A DNA stretch of 64,000 nt, from NCBI GenBank assembly GCA_010015655.1, contig ML976719.1, forward strand, positions 274,547 through 338,546. Direction: 5' to 3'. A program made the position numbers and the translations under genes. Of this stretch, positions 1-9,704 are shown piece after piece. The number at the start of each line of letters is the position of its first letter. Position 1 is the stretch's first letter. This stretch comes from Bimuria novae-zelandiae CBS 107.79. Taxonomy: Eukaryota > Ascomycota > Dothideomycetes > Pleosporales > Didymosphaeriaceae. The notes under the pieces were generated by a model. That model was not told the origin of the DNA. It saw nothing but the letters and a program-made list of their open reading frames with translations, and did not search any database.

Positions 1-254
1 GCGCCCGATATTCGCGATAGTCGCAATGCATCTTGTGTCTCTGGAACGGAAATGATCTTGTCGTTTCGTTGTGCATTACAATTTAAGCTTCATGTCCGCT
101 ATGTCTCTGATGGGAGCACCTGGGCATCTCGCGCAGGCCGTGACGTGATTCGTGGCGCTCTCGCACAGCAGCAGCGGAAGCGGCAGCGAGGGGTGACTGC
201 TCGATCTCACAACAACCCTTATACTCCGACCTCCTCCATTCTCACGCGTACAAA

Positions 255-1034
255 ATGGCGCGCATCTTCATAACCGGATCGTCGGACGGGCTCGGCTCCA
301 CCGTCGCCAACCGCCTCATCTCGCGCGGCCATCGCGTCGTCCTCCACGCACGCAACGCCCAACGCGCCTCGGACGCGACTGCCGCGTGCCCCAAGGCCGA
401 AACCGTCGTCACAGGAGACCTCTCCAGCATCTCCGAGACCAAGAAGCTTGCTGAGGACGTTAACAAGCTCGGCGCGTTCGATGTCGTGATCCACAACGCT
501 GGCCTCTACCGCGGGCCCTATCGCGAAACCGTCGATGGCATTCCCGCTCTCGCAGCCGTCAACACGCTCGCGCCGTACATCCTCACGTGCCTGATAAAGC
601 ATCCGAAGAGGCTGGTCTTCGTGAGCAGCGACATGCACCAGAGCGGCGACGACAGCCTGGAGGATATACTGTGGCAGAGGCGGGGGGAGAAGGAGTACAA
701 CGATGTCAAGGCCTATCGCGCGAGCAAGGTCCATAACGTCATCTTTGCCAAGGCATTTGGCAGGCGGTGGCCGGACGTCAAGAGCAACTCGTTGGATCCG
801 GGGTGGCTGCCTACGAAGATGGGTGGAGCGCATGCGAGTGGAGATGTAGAGGCCGCGGTTGCGACATATGTCATGCTGGCCGAGGGTGAGGAGAAAGATG
901 CGCAGCGCAGCGGGATATACTACAATCCTGGGCCCATCGAGGGGAAGGCACAAGCTGGGTGCGATGACGAGGACAAGCAGGAGAGGTTGCTGAGCATATG
1001 CGCTGAGTTTACAGGGGTGCAGGTACCTGAGTGA
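255..1034 (+). CDS. Short-chain dehydrogenase/reductase (SDR)
   Basis: Intronless 259-residue protein, the usual length for a classical SDR. A Rossmann fold is indicated by the TGSSDGLG nucleotide-binding motif (residues 7-14), HNAG at 80-83 closing beta-4, catalytic Ser at 124-125 (VSSD) and the YRASK active site (Tyr154, Lys158). It should be an NAD(P)(H)-dependent cytosolic oxidoreductase; the substrate cannot be read from sequence. The context of the ATG (tacaaaATGgcg) is good for a fungal start and no in-frame ATG precedes it closely. There is no signal peptide. The next gene runs in the same direction after 554 bp, with no sign of a cluster. SDR assignment is firm, specificity unknown. 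Confidence 0.92.
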   Translation: MARIFITGSSDGLGSTVANRLISRGHRVVLHARNAQRASDATAACPKAETVVTGDLSSISETKKLAEDVNKLGAFDVVIHNAGLYRGPYRETVDGIPALAAVNTLAPYILTCLIKHPKRLVFVSSDMHQSGDDSLEDILWQRRGEKEYNDVKAYRASKVHNVIFAKAFGRRWPDVKSNSLDPGWLPTKMGGAHASGDVEAAVATYVMLAEGEEKDAQRSGIYYNPGPIEGKAQAGCDDEDKQERLLSICAEFTGVQVPE

Positions 1035-1588
1035 GGGTGTGGAGAAGCACCTGCGAGAGATGTTCGAAGTGGTGATATACCCTAGGATCGTTCCAGAAAC
1101 TTCAAAATCATCTTGACAGTTATCGAGCAGTCGCAGTCATACGGCTGATACTTCTCTAACTACACAATCGTGCGAATAGCCCGAAAGTGCATTCTGCAGC
1201 AAGTTACCCTAAGGCCCATGAAATATACAAAGGCTTTCTACCGCTTCACGCCCAAAATTGAACGACCCAACTGCGATTATTGCCAGGTCGAGCGTGTGCT
1301 TTCATGCCTCGGCACCTCCAGCTTCTAATATCATATGCATCCAACACCCACCCAAGGGTTGTTGCACGACGAATTCGGTTACTGATCCAACCGGTCCTTT
1401 ACGCATCAAAACCGGCATAAATGTCAGCCCGACTCCCTGACCTGAGCTGAAAACTCCACTCTTCAATCATCGTGCTTCTCAGTCGTACAGCCAAGGAGAA
1501 GCATTGCTCCGCGTTAAGCGGGGTAAACACCGATCTACTCGTATTGCAGCGATCCTTCCAACTAAACCCAACCTCACCTTTCCCGGCC
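1035..1588. other. Intergenic region SDR to paraoxonase-like gene
   Basis: No convincing coding sequence. It holds the 3' flank of the SDR gene and the promoter and leader of the next gene. Short open frames here lack codon bias or domains. Confidence 0.5.
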
Positions 1589-3068
1589 ATGTCTCGGCGT
1601 CCTTTTATTTTCGGTTCCCTGCTCGTTGCCTTTGGTGCAGCTGTCTGGCAGCTCATGGTACGAGATGCATTATTGATTGTGTTGGGCATAGGCCGAGTGA
1701 TCCAAACAGTCGACGAATTTCCGTATACGTGTCGCACGATTGATGATGAGAGATTGACGGCTTGCGAGGATCTGTGGCTAGACGATGAACAGAGAATGTA
1801 AGCTTTACACCCTTTCGCGAAGTTATACTAACGATTCCGTAACCAGCGTGTACGCTGCATGTGCAACCACCCAGGGTCGACTAGCTTGGAACCAGGCGTA
1901 AGTATGCACTCAAAACTTTACATCGCACACATGTATTGATCAACGGCCAGCGTTGGCAGGGTGAACGTCTCCGCGCGCCGCACATCAGGCACAGACTTCC
2001 TGGCGCTGTCGGTCGACCAACAGTTGGAGAATGGCTCTTTCCCCATTCAGCCCATTGGTCTCTCGGGCTACATATCTAACAGTGGTGATTCGTCGATTGA
2101 TGTCCTAGGCTTTGATGCTGAAATCACACCTGAGAACACGGTGCATTTCTACCTTACCAACCAGCGGCCGCCGGTTGACGCACAGGGTAATTATATCGAT
2201 GCTAGCGTGATTGGAGCGAATTCGACCATTGAAGGTAAGTGCATGCTATCCAGGTTGCAGGATTTCGAGTTGAGTGGTGTTTGTAGTGTTCGAGCACGAC
2301 CGGGGTTCAAGCACTATGAGGCATGTGCGGACGATCTGGGACCCGGAGAACGTCTACACGCCAAATAACGTCGCGGCTATTGGAGGTGGAGAGTTTGTTC
2401 TGACAAATGATCATACTCGTTTGTTGAACTGGCGTAGAAGCCTCGACTTCTACATCGGCGGTGGCGGCGTCTCGCATTGCGACGCTTCCGGAAAATGCAC
2501 GACCGTCACCCCTCCACGCGCGTTCAAGATGCCAAATGGGCTCGCCCGCGGCTTGGATGGCCTCATTTACGTCCCATCTTCTGTTACTGGCACGATCACT
2601 GTGTACTCCATCAACCGCCCCGATCCTAATGCATCCCTCGCCTCCGAGCCTAAGCTCACTATCCTGGACACCATCCATGTCGGCATGGGGCTCGACAACA
2701 TAGCCCTCGATTTAGACGGCGACCTGTGGGCCGCGGGCTTCGCGGATGGCATAAAGTTGATGAAGTGGATGGAGGATCCGGTTGGGGAAAGGGTGCCGAG
2801 CACAGTGTGGAGGGTTAGGAAGAAGCATGGAGATGTAAGTGGGTATCAAGTGGACAAGGTCATAGAGGATAGCAAGGCGAGGATTCTGAATGCGGTCACT
2901 ACTATACGGCATGATACCAAGACGGGGCGGCTGTTTATGGGAGGTGAGTGGAGTGTAAATTTCGAGCTTTGCGGGGCCGGAATGCGGTGTGAGGGTCTGA
3001 AGAGGTGCTAATTCAATACAGGTGCTTTCAATGAGTTTGTGGTCTGCGAGCCGAAGACATTCGATTGA
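1589..3068 (+). CDS. Paraoxonase/arylesterase-like six-bladed beta-propeller hydrolase (5 exons)
   Basis: Predicted exons are 1589-1797, 1847-1897, 1951-2234, 2287-2943 and 3022-3068. All introns are GT-AG (GTAAGC, GTAAGT, GTAAGT, GTGAGT donors) of 49-78 nt, and the frame is maintained to give 415 residues. The N-terminus (FIFGSLLVAFGAAVW) is an uncleaved signal anchor, as in animal PONs. The central segment HVRTIWDPENVYTPNNVAAI followed by TNDH matches the PON pattern in which Asn and Asp bind the catalytic calcium. Further on, GLDNIALDLDGDLWAAG is a propeller repeat, and the protein ends FNEFVVCEP. The family hydrolyses lactones or aryl esters; the real substrate is unknown. It is probably ER or secretory-membrane bound. 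The gene appears intact. The start was chosen because it opens with the hydrophobic anchor and exon 1 has no other good ATG. Confidence 0.86.
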
Positions 3069-3748
3069 GACGCGCACTACAGGAATCTGGACTGGGTGGA
3101 AGGAGCAAACCGAACGATCGAGGGGAGACCGAGTATCTCGATCATACATGCGTACCTATTCGTGGTCAGTTCGTCTTCTTTTCACATAGCAGCGAAGAGC
3201 GCCAATCCCAGAGAGATGCACGACGCGCGCTCTCTCGGTCAGGGTGGACCAGCCCGGCCACATTGCCAGCTCTACAAAACGATCATTACTGTAGTTTAGT
3301 TAGTAGCGAGCGTGCAGATTCTCTTTGTCTAAATTGGACTTTCTTCTTGCATTGTCAGTCCAAGCCACACGCTGCCTTTCAGAACAGACAAAGACGGAAG
3401 GTGCCATGGCTGGCGCAATATTTCTTTGTACTATTTTTAGGCCTTCAGTAGCACCCCACCTTTAACAACCCCCAGCATCACAGGACGAACGACTTTCTAG
3501 ATTTCCCAAACAGCATTCTCACACTGGACAGTACCAATGCACAAATTCCGCGGCCAAACCTGCGACACGGACTCGTGGACGAAAAGAGAGCACCCGCCAG
3601 ATGATTCTTCCCCTTTGATTTCGACTACCATCCAAGAAATCCTGAAAAGCGTGACTGGTTCAAGCGAAATTATGAACGGGCATCGAAAGAGCTTTGTGAA
3701 AAGGCAGAACGGCAGAAGAAATATGCACAACGGCGCGCCAGCTACGAG
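3069..3748 (+). other. Intergenic region and in-frame upstream part of the zinc-finger gene
   Basis: From about 3452 the frame used by the following zinc-finger gene is open and looks coding (PNSILTLDSTNAQ, later RNPEKRDWFKRNYERASKEL). A TGA at 3602-3604 interrupts it. Either an exon boundary that I could not place lies here, or the 5' part of the gene is disabled. The 3069-3450 stretch shows nothing recognisable. Confidence 0.35.
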
Positions 3749-5059
3749 ATGGACGTCGAATATGATTGGGGTGTCATGAGCGACGAAGATCAAAAGGCAG
3801 ATATTGCGCAGAGATTACGTGTGCCGGTGGATGACGTGCAAAGCATCCTTCGATCGGGTTCTATTGTGCAGTTGACATTCGATATTCGCAGAGCCCAGAT
3901 CAAGCAAAGGCCGCTTTACAGAGACGTTGGAGAGGAAGGGGACGAAGGAGTTCGTGGTGTATGGTATGAGCCTCACCCTCTACTTACCACGGAGTTGGAT
4001 CCCTAGCGGGGCCCTTATTGGGTCACAGAATACGAAAGAGAGGTCGCTCGTGCGCAAGAATTGAGTCTTAAGCCGATTCTGGATGCACCGCCAGCTTATT
4101 TGGACCTGCCTTGGCAGGAACTACTACATCCAGACCATGTTATGACCGTTGAGGAATTCTTAGTCTACTTCCCAAACCATGTCGCACGCTGGCCTGGCCT
4201 CGCAATTGCGCTGCGCTGGACGAATTGGAACCGTCTTTTCTACCGCGCAGCTCGTATCATCAATCTTGCGCGGGGATCTCATCAAACGCCAAACCGCGCC
4301 GACCTGCACACGGAGGTGCTTCCACTCCAGATGAAGGTAAGGAGGGCGATACGAGAAATTCTCACCGGATACGATCCCGCGACTTTCGAGCCCATCAATG
4401 CTACTGCGGAAGAGGTTGCGTCGATCCGATTCAAGCACCCGGCAGGACAACAGCAAAGCACCACCTTGTGCACGTTGGAGGAAGCTGCTGGCTACGTCAC
4501 CGGCATCAACGAGTTTCAAGACGGCGGTCCGTTCTCGCAGATGATGAAGCAGTTCCAACCAACCACGGAAGCAGTGCCAACGCCTACTGTTCCGGACTTC
4601 AACGCTGGATTCGGAGACATGAAAGCCTACCACACGTACAAAATGGAAAAGAGAGACGACTTCGCCGGATGGCCCCAGCAGTTGCCCAACCCTCCATTCG
4701 AAGTGTGCCATGCTGCAGATTGCGAAAGGTTTGACTGCGACAAGGTGCACGAAAGCGACGACCAGTACAAGCAGTGGATGGAGGAGACGACGCGCCATGT
4801 GCAAGTCCCTTACGCCGGCCATGACCAGCAAGCGTCCGCCAACAATAGTAGTACGCAAGCCAACCCCTCCAGCAACGGCAACGGCAACAGCGCGCCCACC
4901 GAAGAATGCCCCTTGAAGACAGCCTGCACAAATCCCACCTGCGCCCACGGCCACTGCGGCCCATGGACCCGCACAAACGTTCACCTTGCCTTCGCCAACG
5001 GGTGCAGCTCCAAAGAGCGCTGTACAGACCCCACCTGTGCGTGCGCCCACGTCTCCTAG
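3749..5059 (+). CDS. Nab2-type CCCH zinc-finger protein, possibly truncated
   Basis: Conservative model: exon 3749-3958, a 48-nt GTATGG...CCCTAG intron (3959-4006) that removes an in-frame TAG and keeps the frame, then exon 4007-5059; 420 residues. Three zinc fingers of the C-x4/5-C-x4-C-x3-H kind are visible: CHAADCERFDCDKVH, CPLKTACTNPTCAHGH and CSSKERCTDPTCACAH. This spacing is typical of Nab2/ZC3H14 fingers that bind poly(A) RNA, so nuclear mRNA handling is a reasonable inference. The open frame continues upstream with basic helical sequence, so the true N-terminus is probably longer. The TAG at 5057-5059 directly follows finger 3, and the same frame continues with two more fingers and an RGG tail. 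The gene may therefore be a pseudogene, read through, or affected by a sequence error. Confidence 0.6.
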
Positions 5060-5581
5060 GCGCACCTCTTCGACGGCAAGGGTCCCGAGGGCAATGACAA
5101 CGGCACGAACGGCGAAACCCGCACGGCGAAATGGCAGCAACAGTGCAAAAGCAGAGAATGCAGGAATGCGAACTGTTGGTTTGGACACCGCGGGCCACAG
5201 ACGAATCCGAATGTGCAGCCGGCGTTTGGGGACAATCCGAGGTGTTGGAAGGATAGGGCGTGTACGAATAAGAAGTGTGATCAGTCGCATTCTTCACCTG
5301 CGAGGGATGATGGGGGGAGTGGCGGAGGTGGTGGAAGGGGTGGTAGGGGCAGAGGCGACGGAGGAGGTAGGGGACCGGGACGCGGAGATGGTAGCCACAA
5401 TGGAGGCGGGAGAGGAGGAGGTAATGATAGAGGGGGTAGCGGAGGTAGAGGAGGAGACCGTCGGTCACCAGATAACAACCGAGGAGGAGGAGGGGGAGGA
5501 GGAGTAGGACGCGGTGCTGGTAATAGTGGCGGCCGTGGCGGCGGGCGAGGCAGAGGTCGTGGCAGACGCTCAGATCGTTGA
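5060..5581 (+). pseudogene. 3' continuation of the zinc-finger gene: two more CCCH fingers and RGG tail
   Basis: This is the same reading frame as the preceding gene after its TAG. It encodes fingers CKSRECRNANCWFGH and CWKDRACTNKKCDQSH, then about 85 residues almost entirely Gly and Arg (RGG/RG repeats), an RNA-binding tail common in mRNP proteins. It ends at a TGA after RGRRSDR. There is no independent start with a plausible promoter, so it is read as the severed end of one five-finger protein. The segment is conserved in frame, which argues for a recent stop, read-through, or a sequencing error. Confidence 0.6.
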
Positions 5582-5965
5582 ACCAGACGAAGTTCAGGCA
5601 AATACAGCTCTTCTCGATTGCGCGTATATTTTGTTGCATTTGTTCTTATTAGTGATTTATCTTACAATAGAAGCTTAGTTTTACGCTTAGAACGCTCTAT
5701 GGGGTTTCCAGCCATGCGTTTATTACTGTCTTCGATTAGCTGTACTCAATTGGATAGGTTTCATGGACACGAGAGCCCAATCTCGGCGATTGTGTAGACA
5801 AATTCCATTCCATGTTCAAGCACAAAATCACGGAATCATTAGTCAATTTCATCTATTACCCCCTCACTCCCAAGATCAAGATTACCAGAGCAGGATACCC
5901 AAACTCCCCTCCCACTACACCAACCTCGAAGTTCTCCTGTATACCCCTCCAAGCTTCCCTCACCC
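5582..5965. other. Convergent intergenic region
   Basis: Lies between the zinc-finger gene and the minus-strand small gene. C-rich on the + strand near 5900-6060 (several runs of 5-8 C). No coding or RNA feature seen. Confidence 0.4.
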
Positions 5966-6358
5966 TCAAAGCCCCCCCCAAAAAACCCCCATCCCAACCA
6001 ACGCCCAAACCGCCCAGCCTCTCACCCCTACCCCCTTCTCCGCCGCACTCTTCCTCTCCCTTTCCACAACCCCCCAATATCCCTCCAGTCTTCCATCCAT
6101 AAAGCACTGCCAGGCCTCATTCGCACTTCCCTTTTCCACACGCGCCACTAAGAAGCATCCAATCGCGTCCGCGGGCATCGTGGGGTCCGTGTAGTTGACG
6201 GCCGGGGAGCCGGCGCAGCGCTCGAGGATCGCGTGGTTGCCGGTTAGGTTTGTGACATAGATATAGGGTTCTGGGACGGTGATGTGGAAGGGAGAGGGGG
6301 AGAAGGAGGGGGGTGGGTGGGTGCAGGTGTACGTGGGCGTCCAAGGGGTGAGCGCCAT
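5966..6358 (-). CDS. Small hypothetical protein with C-terminal hydrophobic segment
   Basis: 130 residues from the ATG at 6358. The N-terminus is Pro/Thr-rich without a signal peptide. The middle (ITVPEPYIYVTNLTG, then ERCAGSPAVNYTDP) is well structured, with four cysteines in total. The last 20 residues (GWAVWALVGMGVFWGGL) are hydrophobic, consistent with a tail anchor. Longer in-frame starts exist up to 6571, but the added part is low-complexity and reads like leader. I do not recognise the family. The opposite-strand frame is also open because the region is C-rich, so the strand is inferred from protein quality. Confidence 0.45.
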   Translation of the reverse strand: MALTPWTPTYTCTHPPPSFSPSPFHITVPEPYIYVTNLTGNHAILERCAGSPAVNYTDPTMPADAIGCFLVARVEKGSANEAWQCFMDGRLEGYWGVVERERKSAAEKGVGVRGWAVWALVGMGVFWGGL

Positions 6359-6866
6359 TGCCGGGGGTTGTTGGGTGTGAACGTGTGGTTTGGTGAGCTG
6401 TTTGTTTTCTTTCTCTTGAGCTTGTTGGAGGGTTCGCGGATAGTATGTGTTCTTTAGTGTGATTGTAGTGTAGGAGGTAGGATAGAGGGTGCTTCGAGGC
6501 ATAGAGTGGGCTTTTGAGTTGTTGAGGGAAAAGGAACAACAAAACGAAGGCTGTTTGTAGAGGTACGTCATGGAGGCTACGCATGGATTCGGTGGCGCGG
6601 GAGAGGTCTTGGGTGCAAACGGAACCTGGGAAGGGACGGCCTGCGATGGCAGATGTTACACGACTGGACCAATGCGCATCGGAAGTGTTTATATTACTAG
6701 CTACGTAGCGCCCACCACTGAGAAAAGAATGTGTCTTGTGAGTTTGCCACCTAACTATTACTTGAAACGAACGCATACCCAACTATGACAAATAAATAAG
6801 GAAAACAAATGTGACATTCACAAGGGGCAAGCCCCAGCGCCAGCAGGCGAAGTGTCAACCACTTCC

Positions 6867-7727
6867 TCACTCGAACGGAATACCACACTTCTTAGCGCAA
6901 GACTCAACGATGCTAGTGAAAGAGCTCGTAAGAGTCGGCCTCAGCTCTTTAATCTGCTGCGGAGTAAGGTAGTCAGAGTACCCAGTGCTAGCCTGCACCA
7001 CTTCATCAGGCTCGGCAGTGAAGAAGCCGCGGGCAGCCTCGGCACGGCCGGGGTCGGGGTTATCGAGGCCAGCGACAAAGACTGCTGGCTCGCACTCGGG
7101 GTTGAACTGCCAGTGAATAATCCCCTTCGGGAAGAGCATGCCGGTGTAGTTCGTCAGCGTCGTGTTGATCTGCGGGAGTGCACCGATGACTGGCGGTGGG
7201 GCGCCAACCACGTTACCGAAGCCACTATCATTCTCCAGGATAAGAGCGCCAATTAGAGTGCCCTGGACAACGGTCAGGAGCTCGTTGGAGCGCGGATGCC
7301 AGTGAGGTGTGTTGAGGCCGCAGGGGTTAACGAAGCCGACAGCGCCGGCAAGACCAGTGGAACCGAGAGCTGGGAAGTTGCTGACGGTGGAAAGAACGAT
7401 ACTTCCTCCCGTGGGCGGGGTGACGGTGTTGTTGATGAATTGGAAGGTATCGTTAGATGCGTTGGGGGGGTTGGGAAAGAGAATTTTCTCCCGAGCGGTC
7501 TCAGACTGCGCAAGCAGGAGCGCTTCACGTTGAGCTTCGAGTTGCGCCGGAGTGAGAGAATTCACAGTGTTGGGATTCACTTCGCGCTTGGTCAGGGGAT
7601 TAAGGTCGTCGAAGCGCTTGTAGTATTCGATCGAACGAGCTTCGAGGCTTTGTGGCTCACTGATGGCCACGGGAGAGGCCATCGTTGCGGCCGCCAGAAG
7701 CGCAAGGATGGAAGTGATGGTTTGCAT
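6867..7727 (-). CDS. Secreted germin/spherulin-like cupin
   Basis: Intronless, 286 residues, with a signal peptide of about 17 residues (LALLAAATMASPV). The cupin core is complete. Motif 1, PHWHPRSNELLTVVQG, supplies metal ligands His142, His144 and Glu149; motif 2, FPKGIIHWQFN, supplies His205. Cys136 and Cys211 may pair. Fungal members resemble slime-mould spherulin 1 and plant germins. They are secreted, often Mn-binding, and enzyme activity (oxalate oxidase, SOD) is not assured. Three or more NxT/S sites fit glycosylation. The start codon lies 73 bp from the outer edge of a Copia LTR (7801), in the same orientation, so the native promoter has been displaced or lost. Confidence 0.9.
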   Translation of the reverse strand: MQTITSILALLAAATMASPVAISEPQSLEARSIEYYKRFDDLNPLTKREVNPNTVNSLTPAQLEAQREALLLAQSETAREKILFPNPPNASNDTFQFINNTVTPPTGGSIVLSTVSNFPALGSTGLAGAVGFVNPCGLNTPHWHPRSNELLTVVQGTLIGALILENDSGFGNVVGAPPPVIGALPQINTTLTNYTGMLFPKGIIHWQFNPECEPAVFVAGLDNPDPGRAEAARGFFTAEPDEVVQASTGYSDYLTPQQIKELRPTLTSSFTSIVESCAKKCGIPFE

Positions 7728-7800
7728 GACGAGTGGGTTGGGTTGACTCTGGGTCTGGTGTTGAAGTGGAGGGAATTGCTGTGATTCTCCTGTCCTGTCG
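7728..7800 (-). promoter_or_regulatory. Short 5' leader between cupin gene and Copia LTR
   Basis: Only 73 bp separate the cupin ATG from the LTR of element B. The minus-strand LTR sequence upstream carries a TATA-like CTATATAC and a TGAGTCA (AP-1/Gcn4-like) site, so any promoter is probably LTR-derived. This is inference from distance and motifs. Confidence 0.4.
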
Positions 7801-7968
7801 TGTAAGCAGGTGGGTGGTATGTGTGAAGGTAGTATATTGTGTGTGTAATTGTCTGAGTTGTTCTGTGTTGTGTTGTGTGTACATGGAGTGATCAGAGGCT
7901 CGTATATAGAGATAGAGCTGACTCATGAGACTAGTGTCGTCATGTGACATATCTCTGGGCTGCTTACA
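7801..7968 (-). repeat. 3' LTR of Copia B (168 bp)
   Basis: Termini are TGTAAGCAG and CTGCTTACA (TG...CA). It is the same sequence as 18650-18829, 48574-48753 and the solo copy at 30057-30251, differing mainly in the number of CAACA units in an internal microsatellite. A purine tract on the minus strand (7969-7980) directly precedes it. Confidence 0.9.
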
Positions 7969-8690
7969 CACCCCCTTCAGGTTCGAACGCATGTTTGAAG
8001 CTGATGTTGGCTATAGATCCCCCTCTACCTTTGTAGGGTAGCTGCATTTTGGGGTCGAGAACCTAGCTTTTGTGCCAGTCTCAGTATTGGTGCAGTCCCA
8101 GGTGGGTAGCCGTCCGCCGTCGCAGTGTAGGTGGATCTCGCTCTATACTACAGGCGTCCCTAGTAGTAGGACGTCTCCCAGAGCTAGTACTGAGATCCTG
8201 ATTGCTTCGCGTTCTGTGCTGAGGTTGATGAGCCTTGTAGGTGGAGCTTGATACATGATGCGAGCATGTTTGCTCTGTGTATGAAGTGGAATACAGCATG
8301 AATCTGAGTACAGGATAGGGGTACAGCGTAGAGCTGTGTACATGATAGAGCTGAGTAAAGTATAGTCTCGTTAAACCTGTAAAAACCACATGGGAAAAAC
8401 CAGGAAGAGTACTATACTGTGGGGAAGCTCATTGAGAAGGAAAAGGTTGAAAATGAAGAAGAGAGACCCAGTTTTCGTGCTTCTGTCTGGGCAGTAGCTT
8501 GGTGAGGCCGTTAGCTGGTTGACAGGTTGTTTAGATGTATAAGAGGTTGATATTGTTAGATTGAGCTTCTTGTCGAAGCTAGTGATAATAGATATCGACG
8601 TGCCGTACAGTAGTCTTAAGACAAGGCGTAGTAGGGGTGAGAAGTTGGATAGTCTGCTGATTGTCACAGTATAGAAGACGTTCATAATCT
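7969..8690 (-). other. Copia B 3' untranslated part
   Basis: Between RNase H and the 3' LTR of B. Less RIP-mutated than the coding part and rich in imperfect repeats of the type GAGCTGTGTACATG / ATGAATCTGAGTACAG. No separate gene is supported; short minus-strand frames here look random. Confidence 0.45.
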
Positions 8691-9346
8691 GGATTAAAGC
8701 CGATTTGTTCGAAGACTCTCCACTACCAGATCAGTTCAGTGTCTGCAGACGATGCGGCGACTAGCTCTGCTTTTGTCGTTGACTTTGTAACACAGCGTTG
8801 GAGTGTTGCTTTCCAGTCTACAGGTCTGCTAAACAGAAAGAAGATATAGCCTTGTGAGCTCTTGCGTGAAATCTTATTATTAGTGTATAATGCATCTATT
8901 GCTCTAAAGAACTTAGGTTAAGGTTAGTTGGCTATATAGACTAATTTGTTTAAGATAGAGGCGGTATAGTAGAGCGCTTAATCTTTAGTTCCTAGCAGGT
9001 AGGCGATTGTCTAGTAGGCTGCGTTAAGATGACGTGAAGATGGATTCGTGAGAAACTCCGCTAGTTTAGAATAGGCTTTTAAGACATTAGGTCGGGTAGC
9101 TCTAGCTACATATCCTATAGATCCTATAAGCTAGGCATATTTGTGCTTGGTGAAGTCATTTGCTTAATTCTCTGATAGCAATAACTCTTTTAGAGGCAGT
9201 GGTATAGCTAGCAACTTCGTATATAGCTTTAGTAAAGGAAACTTCTGTGCAAGCTTCTCGATGTATAAAGTTTGTAATAGCTAGATAGAGCCATTCTCAC
9301 GATCTCTATGCGTTTGAATACCACAGAACGTTTAAAGCTCTCCTAG
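8690..9346 (-). pseudogene. Copia B RT C-terminus and RNase H, remnant
   Basis: Minus-strand translation shows LGEL...FCGIQTHRD (RT end), then RKSSQGYIFFLFSRPVDWKA and TKSTTKAELVA, the Copia RNase H core, then LLYCDNQQTIQLL. Several in-frame stops. It is separated from the rest of RT by element A. Confidence 0.75.
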
Positions 9347-9351
9347 AGATC

Positions 9352-9468
9352 TGTTACGGTACGGTTCCATCGGGTTCTATGCCAAGACTCTTGGGTGGAT
9401 CCAGAGTGTATATATATGTAGGATACTTCTACTGTAGAGGAATGAAGGCAGCTCTTCCCTTCCTCATA
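9352..9468 (+). repeat. 5' LTR of Copia A
   Basis: Starts TGTTACGGTACGG and ends TTCCTCATA; the 3' copy ends TTCCTCACA, so the terminal C has been RIPped here. The two LTRs differ at only a few sites, all transitions except one G/C. Confidence 0.92.
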
Positions 9469-9481
9469 GTTATAAGCCCGA
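9469..9481 (+). other. Primer binding site, tRNA-iMet anticodon-arm type
   Basis: GTTATAAGCCCG directly after the LTR. The related element B has GTTATGAGCCCG at the same place, whose complement CGGGCTCATAAC matches the anticodon stem-loop of initiator tRNA-Met. Priming by an internal tRNA half is established for Drosophila copia. Confidence 0.6.
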
Positions 9482-9704
9482 AAGCCTTTAACAATCGCTA
9501 CGTTCACAGGGTATTGTACTAGGGTCTATCTTTGCAGACCTAGTCAGTTGTTACGTTGTTAAGTTAGGACCTCGTTGTCACTAGATAATCAGTTAAGAGA
9601 CGTGAATTGTCTAGGATTAGCGCCAGTTAGGACCTCGTCGTTAGAGAATTAACGTTATATAGAATACAAACGCCGTATAGAATACAGACGCCGCATCTCG
9701 CAAG

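Noticed and set aside
219..953. 244-codon open frame on the minus strand
   Set aside because: It lies opposite the SDR gene, whose motifs are clear; GC-rich third positions open the antisense frame.
5281..5601. Proline-rich minus-strand frame
   Set aside because: Antisense of the Gly/Arg-rich RGG tail.
4160..5639. Two long minus-strand frames (376 and 346 codons)
   Set aside because: Antisense shadows of the zinc-finger gene; composition is low-complexity with no domain.
6117..6782. 221-codon minus-strand frame
   Set aside because: Overlaps the small hydrophobic-tail gene in another frame; its sequence is low-complexity and His/Pro-rich.
8081..8685. Minus-strand frames of 102 and 104 codons
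   Set aside because: Inside the 3' untranslated part of Copia B; no retroelement or other domain.
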